Assembly (NCBI GenBank): GCA_002404055.1
Contig: DHIZ01000166.1
Coordinates: 280-13,890 of the forward strand
Direction: 5' to 3'
Source: Chloroflexi bacterium UBA4733
GTDB lineage: Bacteria; Chloroflexota; UBA4733
Length of the DNA stretch: 13,611 nt
Within the stretch, counting starts at the first letter, position 1; every line of letters starts with the position of its first letter. Positions 7,494 to 13,611 of this stretch are shown piece by piece. The position numbers were made by a program, and so were the translations under genes. Under the pieces are notes generated by a model that did not search any database, was not told where the DNA came from, and saw nothing but the letters and a program-made list of their open reading frames with translations.

Positions 7494-7563
7494 GACATCC
7501 TCCCTGATACGAGCCACCACAAGCCGTCAGTCGGCCGCCAGTGCCCGTTCGTTACAAGGGAGG

Positions 7564-7572
7564 AGTATACCA
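7564..7572 (-). promoter_or_regulatory. Extended -10 promoter for ilvE/polysaccharide unit
   Basis: On the minus strand the sequence reads TGGTATACT: an extended -10 (TG-n-TATACT, 5 of 6 to TATAAT). Expected transcription start is near 7557, giving a leader of about 64 nt before ilvE. No good -35 is seen at 16-18 nt, which extended -10 promoters often lack. It lies between the stop at 7630 of the upstream gene and ilvE. Inverted 7-mers GCCAGTG/CACTGGC at 7537-7543 and 7571-7577 flank the -10 core and predicted start, and could be an operator or chance. Confidence 0.55.
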
Positions 7573-7629
7573 CTGGCGTGACCGGGCGCCGCCTGCGGAT
7601 CGTTGGGGAAGTGAACGGACGCGAGCGGT

Positions 7630-8943
7630 TTACCGGATGTCCAACCACGCGGGTCCAATCCAGGCCCAATCCCGACCGTGCTGCCAGCGGTACACGGTTC
7701 GTCCTGCGTGTTCCAGGCGTAGTTCGGCCGGCGACTCCAGCAAGCGCAGCCGTCGCCCTCGAAAGAGGCAGTCCGCCTCGAACGTCTCACCGGTCGGCGG
7801 CAGCGGTTCTGCTGGCGGATCAGCAACATCCGCCAGGTAGCGAAACGCCTTGTCGGCCCAGCCGACGACGTGTAGCAGGTCGCGCAACTCCGGCAACTCC
7901 GGGTCGGCGCGGCCGTCGAGGATGGTGGCGAAGCCATGGGCGGTGCGGATGCCGCCGTTGCTATCCTGGCCGGCGAGGAGTCGAGCGAGGAGTGACGGCG
8001 GCGGCGGCGGACCACCCACCGCCTGGGCGGCGGTCAGGCCACGGAGGAGGTCGCCGAGGCCGGCAATCCAGGTCGGCTGATGACGGATAGCGCCGTTGGC
8101 GTAGACGATGAGCGGGCACTCACCCCGTTGGTTGATCTGCATGGTGATAAAGTGCGCGGCGCTGTGGGCCGCCTCGGCTAGCTCGGCATCGTTGAACGTG
8201 TGCGCGCCGAGTACCAGGGCCGGCAGGCACCGCGCTATATAGAGCGGAAAGTAGCGGCCGGAAGCGCTCCAACCGGCAGGGCCTACTGTCAAAATCTGGT
8301 CAATAGCGCCTACATGCTGACCACTTGCTTGCTGCCCTCGCACGATCAAACGCAATGCCGACAGGGCATACTGCTCAGCACAGGCAGCGTCTTCTCGCCA
8401 CTTCGCCAGCGCGAGCCAGGCCTCCGCCGCCGTGGCCTGCTTATTCGGTACATACCCGGCCGCGTACGGGACATCACGGAAGCCACCCGCCTCGCTGTCC
8501 CAAAGCGTCCCGGCATAGACCAGTTCAAGGTTCCGCTCTGCCGTGGCGGCATAGCGCTCGGCCCGTCCTGACCGGCGACCGACGGCGCGCAGCCCCAGGG
8601 CCAGACGCAGCAAGGCAACGTCAACCGCCGCCTCGTGCGGCGTCCCAAAAGGAGCCGGATTGAGTTCAAAGCTGGAATGACGGTAGCCGCCGGAGGGCAA
8701 CTCCTGTCCCAGCACATCATCGGCCGCGCGGCAGGCCCGCTCCAACCAGATCTCCGCGCCGCTACGCTCCCAGAGCCGCAGACAGCCCAGGATGATGCCC
8801 TCGTAGCGCCAATCGGCTGCCGCACCGGTAAAGCGCAGGCATTGTCCCCACCAGTGCGCCACCGGTCCGCCGTACCCCGCCGGGCCGCGCATGGTCTCCA
8901 ACCAGGTCTCTAAACGGGAAAGGACAGTGGTGGGGGTTAGCAT
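7630..8943 (-). CDS. Uncharacterised alpha-helical toroid-like protein
   Basis: This 437-aa protein is not recognised at family level. Its regular pairs of amphipathic helices with short Gly/Pro-rich loops suggest an (alpha/alpha)6 toroid, as in six-hairpin glycosidases, GlcNAc 2-epimerases or terpene-cyclase-like folds. Visible landmarks are H-W-W-G-Q-C near residues 30-35, G-T-P-H-E-A-A-V-D near 105-113, V-P-N-K-Q-A-T-A-A-E-A-W in the middle, Q326-D-S-N-G-G-I-R-T-A-H-G-F, a Pro-5 run near 307-313, and a C-terminal tail of about 50 residues that looks beta-rich and Trp-rich. There is no signal peptide. The frame stays open to 9273, but that part lies inside the upstream gene. ATG at 8943 overlaps that gene's TAA in ATGCTAA, a strong sign of coupling. 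A carbohydrate-related role is plausible given the neighbouring polysaccharide genes, but is only a guess. Confidence 0.72.
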   Translation of the reverse strand: MLTPTTVLSRLETWLETMRGPAGYGGPVAHWWGQCLRFTGAAADWRYEGIILGCLRLWERSGAEIWLERACRAADDVLGQELPSGGYRHSSFELNPAPFGTPHEAAVDVALLRLALGLRAVGRRSGRAERYAATAERNLELVYAGTLWDSEAGGFRDVPYAAGYVPNKQATAAEAWLALAKWREDAACAEQYALSALRLIVRGQQASGQHVGAIDQILTVGPAGWSASGRYFPLYIARCLPALVLGAHTFNDAELAEAAHSAAHFITMQINQRGECPLIVYANGAIRHQPTWIAGLGDLLRGLTAAQAVGGPPPPPSLLARLLAGQDSNGGIRTAHGFATILDGRADPELPELRDLLHVVGWADKAFRYLADVADPPAEPLPPTGETFEADCLFRGRRLRLLESPAELRLEHAGRTVYRWQHGRDWAWIGPAWLDIR

Positions 8944-9659
8944 AGGGGGACCCCACCAGGCCCTAAAGGGCCGGGTGAGGTCTGCGCCATCACCACCACT
9001 GTCCGGCAGAGCAGTGCCAGCGGCCAGCTTTCGGCATAGGCAGCCCGCATCGCGGCATGGTAACGGTCGTAGCGGTCGGGACGACCAGCAGCAAGGGCGA
9101 GTCGGGCCCGGATGCTCCAGGCGAGCGCCCGCGGTCCCAGGTAGCCGGTCACCTGCCTGACCTCCAGCCCGGCGCGGCGGAGCTCGCGGTGCAGACGAAG
9201 CGTTGGCATGACGGCGGGGCGTATACCTGGGGAGCGGAGGACCACGATCAGCACCCCGGACGGGGCGAGGCACGTGGCTACGCGGCGGATCTGGGCAACA
9301 GACGGCGGGAGGTCCGAGCTTAGCCAGAGTACGGTCTTGAGGGACTGCGGCGCGACCACCGAGAGTCGTACCACCGTCGGCTGCACACCGACAAACGCGG
9401 CGACAGACGGCAGGAGGGCCAGATCAGGCGCGCTCCACGGCCGCAAGGTGATACAGCACGCCGATGGAAAACGGCCCAGCGCCGGCACGAGCAATTCCGG
9501 TCCGGAGGCGACCATACCGAACGGGGGTGCAGCGTCCGACGCCAGCGCGTCAAGGAGACGCGTCACTTCCAGCGGCGGTCGCCACCACGCGGGCACGCCG
9601 GAGATCGGGTTTAGCACCTGCGCCCCCTGTTCTCGCCCTGCAGTTCGCCCGACGATCAT
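8937..9659 (-). CDS. Degenerate class I methyltransferase-like protein
   Basis: This 240-aa protein has no confident family. The second half resembles the tail of a Rossmann methyltransferase. L-W-L-S-S-D-L-P-P (about 111-119) looks like the acidic motif region. A helix and L-A-P-S-G-V-L-I-V-V-L (131-141) look like the "L-P-G-G" strand. R-A-G-L-E-V-R-Q-V-T-G-Y-L-G-P-R-A-L (162-179) looks like the late strands. The SAM-binding glycine motif is not there: its expected place reads M-V-A-S-G-P-E-L. It may therefore be an inactive relative, bind another ligand, or not be a methyltransferase at all. The ATG at 9659 has no clear ribosome site. GTG at 9617 (residue 15) has a G-run about 5 nt ahead and is an alternative start. 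The stop overlaps the next gene by 7 nt, so the two products probably act together. Confidence 0.6.
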   Translation of the reverse strand: MIVGRTAGREQGAQVLNPISGVPAWWRPPLEVTRLLDALASDAAPPFGMVASGPELLVPALGRFPSACCITLRPWSAPDLALLPSVAAFVGVQPTVVRLSVVAPQSLKTVLWLSSDLPPSVAQIRRVATCLAPSGVLIVVLRSPGIRPAVMPTLRLHRELRRAGLEVRQVTGYLGPRALAWSIRARLALAAGRPDRYDRYHAAMRAAYAESWPLALLCRTVVVMAQTSPGPLGPGGVPLC

Positions 9660-9846
9660 AGTCGAACGGCGTTACCGGACTGCGAACGACCGTCCTGTCG
9701 CACGGTACTCCTATGCCCGGTTGTCCTGGGCGACGGGCGTAACGGTAGCACCAATATTTCGTCCTTAAGACCATACTATACGAGCGTGTCCGACGACTGT
9801 GTACAAGGAGGCAGATAACGTTATTAAGACAGGGTATCCGATAAGC
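9660..9846. promoter_or_regulatory. Divergent intergenic region with AT-rich core
   Basis: This 187-nt region separates the leftward methyltransferase-like gene from the rightward peptidase gene. Bases 9751-9780 are much poorer in GC than the surroundings, which suits a promoter. I see a fair leftward promoter (separate entry) but no clear rightward -35/-10 pair. The -10-like strings TACTAT and TATACG near 9774-9782 lack a partner. A strong AAGGAGG at 9805-9811 is followed by no usable start codon at normal distance. Confidence 0.45.
9775..9803 (-). promoter_or_regulatory. Candidate leftward promoter for the unknown gene pair
   Basis: On the minus strand TACACA (9803-9798; 4 of 6 to TTGACA) and TATAGT (9780-9775; 5 of 6 to TATAAT) are separated by exactly 17 nt. 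Transcription would start near 9768, leaving a leader of about 109 nt before the methyltransferase-like gene. It is supported only by consensus match and position. Confidence 0.4.
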
Positions 9847-11274
9847 ATGGCTGTTTCTAGCCGACTGTGCCGGCGTGTGGCCTTGCTGCTGGCCACGCTG
9901 GCACTGTACCTGTTCCCCCTTGCACCGCGCGGCATGGCGCAAACCAGTGCCGACTTCCCCATTGCGAACGGTCACTTCTACAGCGAAGCGAACGGCCAGG
10001 GCGGCGGCGGCGGCCAGCCCGGCTTTGCAGTTACCGATGACAGTGGCATTCCATTCTGGAGCACGTTCTCTCGTGACGGCGGGGTCGCCGCCTTCGGCTA
10101 TCCCATCTCCACCCGTTTTCTTATCTCCTCGGCCACCGACCAGGCGCTGCAAAAGGGCATCTTGCAGTGGGATAACGGCATTGTCAGCGTGATCAACGTA
10201 CTTGATGTGCTACACGATGCCGGACTGGATGCCGTCTTGCAATCCCGCTACTTCACGCCCCCACCCGCCGACACCTCGCCCGATGCCGGCCTGGCGTGGC
10301 CGCAGATTGTGGCGCGTCATCAGCAGTTCCTTGCCGGCAACCCGGCCATCCGCGCCGCCTACTTTGCTGCCGCCGACCCGATAATGTTGTATGGCCTACC
10401 GATGAGCCAACCGACGCCGGAAGCAAACGGCAGCGTGGTGGTCGTCCGCTTACAGCGGGCAGTGCTGCAACAGTGGCTCACGAACCAACCCTGGGCCACA
10501 GCCGGACAGGTCACGATCGCCAATGCTGGTGACATCGCCAAGACCGCCGGATTGCTGCCCGCTTCTTCCCTGACGCCGCAGGCCCCACCTGCTCCCAGCA
10601 CGACCGTACCCTACTCGGTCTCGGCCACAACCAGCGAGAATTGGTCCGGCTATGTTGCTGCCACCGATCCGAACGGTGGTGGGCCCGGCACTGTCTCGGA
10701 TGTGAAAGCGAGCTGGACCGTCCCGGCCGTCAACTGCGCCAGTACCCCCAATGCGGTAGTTGGCGTCTGGGTCGGCATCGACGGCGTGTTCAGTCCCACC
10801 GTTGAGCAGACCGGCACGGCTTCCGACTGTGTCGGCGGGCAGCCCAGCTATTACGCCTGGTTGGAGATCTATCCGTCGGCAGCCCGCACGTCGGCCTTGG
10901 CGATTCAACCCGGCGACGACATCACGGCTGAGGTGCAGTATGTCGGCAATTTCCGCTACCGCATCACCTTGAGTGATGCTACCAGTGGCCACGGTTTTGC
11001 TGTGCTGCGCTTCTCACCGGGCAATCGCGACTCGGCCGAGTGGGTGGTGGAAGCGCCGGCCGTCAGCAATCAGATCGTGCCCCTGGCGAATTTCGGCAGC
11101 GTTATCCTGAGTGGCGCCGCGGTGACGATGAACGGCGTTAGCGGGGGGATCGGCAACGCTGCCTGGGCGGCAGCCGGCATCAGCATGCTCGATGACGCCG
11201 GTCTGGTCCGGGCCGCACCCACGGCCTTGAGCACCGACGGCGCCGGCTTTACGGTGAACTGGCAGCGGCCATAG
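9847..11274 (+). CDS. Secreted glutamic peptidase (G1/eqolisin) with N-terminal module
   Basis: This 475-aa protein starts with a signal peptide: R9-R10, hydrophobic 11-26, and probable cleavage after G-M-A31. Residues about 38-250 form a module with V-T-D-D-S-G-I-P-F-W, G-G-V-A-A-F-G-Y-P-I-S-T-R-F, L-Q-W and later G-D-I-A-K-T-A-G-L-L-P, which I recall from secreted Chloroflexota proteins. After a Pro/Ala/Ser linker, residues about 272-475 match family G1. They show S-E-N-W-S-G-Y-V-A, A-S-W-T-V-P, G-V-W-V-G-I-D-G, catalytic Gln321 in V-E-Q-T-G-T, and S-A-E-W-V-V-E with Glu398 as the likely second catalytic residue. C297 and C328 could form a disulfide. Eqolisins are acid proteases, so an extracellular digestive role is inferred. 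The frame is open from GTG at 9799, but ATG 9847 gives the proper signal peptide and has AGGG 12 nt upstream. The N-terminal module might serve as propeptide or targeting domain. Confidence 0.85.
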   Translation: MAVSSRLCRRVALLLATLALYLFPLAPRGMAQTSADFPIANGHFYSEANGQGGGGGQPGFAVTDDSGIPFWSTFSRDGGVAAFGYPISTRFLISSATDQALQKGILQWDNGIVSVINVLDVLHDAGLDAVLQSRYFTPPPADTSPDAGLAWPQIVARHQQFLAGNPAIRAAYFAAADPIMLYGLPMSQPTPEANGSVVVVRLQRAVLQQWLTNQPWATAGQVTIANAGDIAKTAGLLPASSLTPQAPPAPSTTVPYSVSATTSENWSGYVAATDPNGGGPGTVSDVKASWTVPAVNCASTPNAVVGVWVGIDGVFSPTVEQTGTASDCVGGQPSYYAWLEIYPSAARTSALAIQPGDDITAEVQYVGNFRYRITLSDATSGHGFAVLRFSPGNRDSAEWVVEAPAVSNQIVPLANFGSVILSGAAVTMNGVSGGIGNAAWAAAGISMLDDAGLVRAAPTALSTDGAGFTVNWQRP

Positions 11275-11312
11275 CCGGTATCCCCCCTCCGGCAGGGTGC
11301 TGCAATTTGCTA

Positions 11313-11321
11313 TGGTATAGT
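11313..11321 (+). promoter_or_regulatory. Extended -10 promoter for plsY-aroKB
   Basis: The plus strand reads TGGTATAGT, an extended -10 of the same form as the one before ilvE (TGGTATACT). Expected start of transcription is near 11328, giving a leader of about 26 nt before plsY. No -35 of quality is visible. The 79-nt gap after the peptidase gene contains only a weak 5-bp hairpin (11274-11293) without a T-run, so readthrough from the peptidase gene is also possible. Confidence 0.55.
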
Positions 11322-11353
11322 TACCTGCAGACGGCACCAGGAGGGCCTTGGAC

Positions 11354-12010
11354 ATGCTGGTCGCCCGGATCATCACCGCCATCGTCGTCGGCTACCTGCT
11401 GGGGTCTATTCCCTTTGGTGCGCTCGTGGGACGCCTGTACAAGGGCGTGGATATCCGCCGCTACGGCAGCGGTCGCACCGGCGCCACCAATGTGCTCCGT
11501 ACGCTCGGACCGGGCGCGGCAGCCTGTGTCGTCGTCGGTGACGTCGCAAAAGGCGCCTGCGCCGTGCTGGTCGTGCAACTGCTGGTTGGGTCGGGGGATC
11601 TCACCGCCCTGCACGTCGCGGAAGCCGGGGCCGGTCTCGCCGCCATTGCCGGCCACAACTGGTCCATCTTTATCCAACTGAGCGGCGGACGTGGTGTGCT
11701 GGTGGCCGGCGGGGCGTTACTGGTGCTGTTTCCGCCCGCCATGCTGCTCTGCCTGGCGGTGGGCGGCGTCGTGATCGCCCTCTCCCGCTTCGTCTCGCTC
11801 GGCTCGCTGGTGGGCGTGGTCATCGCTGCCCTGGCCATTCTGACCTTCGTCGCGCTGGGCCAGGAGCCGCGTCCGTATGCCGCCTTCGCCATCATCGGCG
11901 CGGCGGTGATCATCCTGCAGCATCGCGACAACATCGAGCGGCTGCGGGCAGGAACCGAACGCAAGCTCGGTCAGCATGTGACGCTGCCGCCGACTCATGG
12001 CGCGGTTTGA
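11354..12010 (+). CDS. plsY: Acyl-phosphate:glycerol-3-phosphate acyltransferase PlsY
   Basis: PlsY is a membrane enzyme that transfers the acyl group of acyl-phosphate to glycerol-3-phosphate, giving lysophosphatidic acid, the first step of phospholipid synthesis in most bacteria. This 218-aa copy has the family's several membrane helices and three motif regions: G-S-I-P-F-G at 17-22, the G-S-G-x-x-G-A-T-N-V-L-R-T-L-G block at 38-52, and G-H-N-W-S-I-F then G-G-R-G-V at 100-115. The family more often has G-S-G-N-I-G and G-G-K-G-V-A-T; here these read G-S-G-R-T-G and G-G-R-G-V-L-V, likely a lineage variant. A C-terminal charged segment (R-D-N-I-E-R-L) fits the family. ATG at 11354 is chosen because AGGAGGG at 11339-11345 is 8 nt away. 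TTG at 11348, in the same frame, would be only 2 nt from it. The end meets or overlaps aroKB. Confidence 0.94.
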   Translation: MLVARIITAIVVGYLLGSIPFGALVGRLYKGVDIRRYGSGRTGATNVLRTLGPGAAACVVVGDVAKGACAVLVVQLLVGSGDLTALHVAEAGAGLAAIAGHNWSIFIQLSGGRGVLVAGGALLVLFPPAMLLCLAVGGVVIALSRFVSLGSLVGVVIAALAILTFVALGQEPRPYAAFAIIGAAVIILQHRDNIERLRAGTERKLGQHVTLPPTHGAV

Positions 12011-12017
12011 CCAGGTT

Positions 12018-13611
12018 ATGCCCCCGGTACACCTTGTCCTCGTCGGGCTGAGCGGTAGCGGCAAGAGCACCATCGGGCGCCTGCTGGCCCGACAACTGGA
12101 ACGACCATTCATTGATACCGACGATGCCCTGGCGCGCCGGGCCGGGCGCTCCATCCCCCAGATCTTCGCTTCCGAAGGGGAGCAGCACTTCCGAGAGTTG
12201 GAGGCGGCGGAGGTCCGCACCGCGCTGGCCAGTCCGCCGGCAGTGGTCAGCCTCGGCGGCGGCGCGTTGTTACAGCCGCTCACGCGCATCCGCTGCGCGC
12301 AGCACTGTCTCGTCTGGTTAGACGCTCCACCGTCCGTACTCGCCCGCCGGGTGGCGCCGCGTGGCGATGCGCGGGGGCGACCATTGCTGGCGGATGTTGA
12401 TCCGGCCACCCGGCTCAGCGAACTGCTCGCGCAGCGCCGCGCGCAGTATGCCCAGGCGCACATTCGGCTGGACGCTGCGCAGTCAACGGACGCCGTCGTG
12501 CGCGCAGCCTACGAGGCGTTTGCCCGCTATGTCGCACCATCTACCCAGACGCTCACCATCACAACCAGCGCGACAGCGCAACGCCGGAGCTACGACGTCG
12601 TGAGCGGTCGCGGCATCCTTCAACGGTTGCCTGCCCTGCTCCGCGAACGACTGCCAGCTCGGCGTGCCTTTGTCGTCTCCAGCAACGTCGTCTGGCCCCT
12701 GGCGGGCGATGTGCTGCTGGAAGCGCTGGCAAAGGAGCTGGTCGTTCCGGCTATCGAACAGGTCGACGATGGTGAAGCCGGCAAGAGTACCGCCGGCGCC
12801 GACCGGCTCTGGACCTGGCTGGCGGAGCATGGCGCCGAGCGGGGCGATCCGCTCATCGCCTTCGGCGGGGGCGTCACCGGGGACCTGGCCGGCTTTGTCG
12901 CTGCCACCTATTTGCGCGGCGTGCCGTTCGTGCAGATTCCAACCACACTGCTGGCCCAGGTGGACAGCAGCATCGGCGGCAAGGTCGCCGTCGACCATCC
13001 TCTTGCCAAGAACATGATCGGCGCCTTCAAGACGGCTGATCTGGTGGTCGTCGATACGGCGCTCCTGGCCAGCCTGCCGGCCGCCCAGGTCGCCAACGGC
13101 TGGGCCGAGGTCCTCAAGCATGGCGTCATCCTTGACGCCGAACTTTTCGACCTGATGGAGGCCGAAGCTGAACGCTTCAACGACCTCGATCCAGACCTGA
13201 CGCTCGACGCCGTGCGGCGCAGCCTGGCGATCAAGGCGCGTGTCGTGGAGGAGGACGAGTTCGAGCAAGGACCGCGCATGCTGTTGAACTATGGACACAC
13301 CCTGGGCCACGCCATCGAAGCCGCCGCCGGCTACGGACGGTTGCTCCACGGTGAGGCGGTAAGCCTGGGCATGGTTGCCGCCGGCTGGATAGCCATGCGC
13401 CTTGGCCTGTTTCCGGAGGCCGACTTCCGGCGCGTCGAAGGCGCTTTGCAGCGCTTGCGCCTGCCCGTTCGGCTTGCCGGGATCAACGCGGCGGCAGTGC
13501 TGGCGACGATGCAACGCGACAAGAAGGTGCGTCAGGGGCGGGTGACCTGGGTGCTGCCACGCCGCATCGGCGAAGCGATCCGCACGGCCGACGTGCCACC
13601 GGAGTTGGCGG
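12018..13611 (+). CDS. aroKB: Shikimate kinase/3-dehydroquinate synthase fusion (partial)
   Basis: One unbroken frame encodes two shikimate-pathway enzymes. Residues 1-172 are shikimate kinase (step 5): Walker A G10-L-S-G-S-G-K-S17, shikimate-binding D-T-D at 33-35, R59, G-G-G 80-82, lid R-P-L-L at 121-124, and R140. Residues about 178-531 are 3-dehydroquinate synthase (step 2): G-G-G-V-T-G-D-L-A-G-F at 283-293, P-T-T-L-L-A-Q-V-D-S-S-I-G-G-K at 308-322, zinc ligands E364, H427 and H444, and catalytic H431 in G-H-T-L-G-H. A short Ser/Thr/Gln linker joins them. I checked the junction by translation and found no stop or shift. The window ends in D-V-P-P-E-L-A, so probably only the last residues are missing. 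Start: ATG 12018 gives the usual kinase N-terminus, 7 nt after plsY. ATG 11997 in the same frame would overlap plsY by 14 nt. Neither has a clear ribosome site, so coupling to plsY translation is likely. Confidence 0.95.
   Translation, partial: MPPVHLVLVGLSGSGKSTIGRLLARQLERPFIDTDDALARRAGRSIPQIFASEGEQHFRELEAAEVRTALASPPAVVSLGGGALLQPLTRIRCAQHCLVWLDAPPSVLARRVAPRGDARGRPLLADVDPATRLSELLAQRRAQYAQAHIRLDAAQSTDAVVRAAYEAFARYVAPSTQTLTITTSATAQRRSYDVVSGRGILQRLPALLRERLPARRAFVVSSNVVWPLAGDVLLEALAKELVVPAIEQVDDGEAGKSTAGADRLWTWLAEHGAERGDPLIAFGGGVTGDLAGFVAATYLRGVPFVQIPTTLLAQVDSSIGGKVAVDHPLAKNMIGAFKTADLVVVDTALLASLPAAQVANGWAEVLKHGVILDAELFDLMEAEAERFNDLDPDLTLDAVRRSLAIKARVVEEDEFEQGPRMLLNYGHTLGHAIEAAAGYGRLLHGEAVSLGMVAAGWIAMRLGLFPEADFRRVEGALQRLRLPVRLAGINAAAVLATMQRDKKVRQGRVTWVLPRRIGEAIRTADVPPELA

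Noticed and set aside
7985..8020. GGC/GCC-rich run that looks like a microsatellite
   Set aside because: It encodes the G-G-P-P-P-P-P segment inside the toroid-like protein. It is short and explained by GC-rich proline codons.
7227..8090. A 287-codon plus-strand frame over ilvE and the toroid-like gene
   Set aside because: It is antisense to two supported genes and crosses the intergenic promoter region. The product is Arg/Pro-rich low complexity.
8944..9273. Upstream extension of the toroid-like frame by 110 codons
   Set aside because: It is Arg/Pro-rich and overlaps the methyltransferase-like gene in another frame. The ATGCTAA overlap gives a natural start at 8943.
11274..11293. Possible terminator after the peptidase gene (GCCGG/CCGGC)
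   Set aside because: The stem is only 5 bp with a 10-nt loop and no T-run follows, so it is too weak to call.
12483..13514. A 343-codon open frame on the minus strand
   Set aside because: It is fully antisense to the dehydroquinate synthase half of aroKB, whose catalytic motifs are intact on the plus strand.

Overview
The window is high-GC, gene-dense bacterial chromosome. It most likely comes from a member of the Chloroflexota, perhaps the Thermomicrobia/Sphaerobacter side. This is inference from protein style: a secreted protein carries an N-terminal module (VTDD-G-PFW, GGVAA-GYP-S-RF, LQW) that I associate with Chloroflexota exoproteins, there are tandem YbjQ-domain proteins, and shikimate kinase is fused to dehydroquinate synthase. 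I see no phage, IS, CRISPR, tRNA or rRNA. The only repeat-like element is one intergenic nested palindrome.

Layout from left to right. (1) 74-2830, minus strand: a compact four-gene unit read right to left. Two proteins, each with two YbjQ-type domains, are followed by a 124-aa protein of unknown function and a DinB-superfamily protein. (2) 2831-3064: non-coding, holding a 108-bp palindrome built of four small hairpins. (3) 3065-7493, minus strand: a tightly packed unit of branched-chain aminotransferase (ilvE), GT4 glycosyltransferase, polyprenyl-phosphate sugar-1-phosphate transferase and Wzz-type chain-length protein. Gaps are 9, 1 and 3 nt, and an extended -10 promoter lies upstream of ilvE. 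The last three genes belong to exopolysaccharide assembly: priming on undecaprenyl phosphate, sugar addition and length control. (4) 7630-9659, minus strand: two genes overlapping by 7 nt. They encode an alpha-helical toroid-like protein and a degenerate methyltransferase-like protein, neither with a recognised function. (5) 9847-11274, plus strand: a secreted glutamic peptidase (G1/eqolisin family) joined to a Chloroflexota-type N-terminal module, divergent from unit 4. (6) 11354 to the right edge, plus strand: plsY (phospholipid synthesis), then a fused aroK-aroB gene (shikimate pathway) that runs off the window almost at its end. A second extended -10 promoter precedes plsY.

The points most worth following are the uncharacterised gene pair at 7630-9659, the four-fold YbjQ locus, the module-plus-eqolisin architecture, and the palindrome, whose half-arms show paired compensatory base changes. 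Several genes are annotated here from starts inside longer open frames. The reasons are given per entry.
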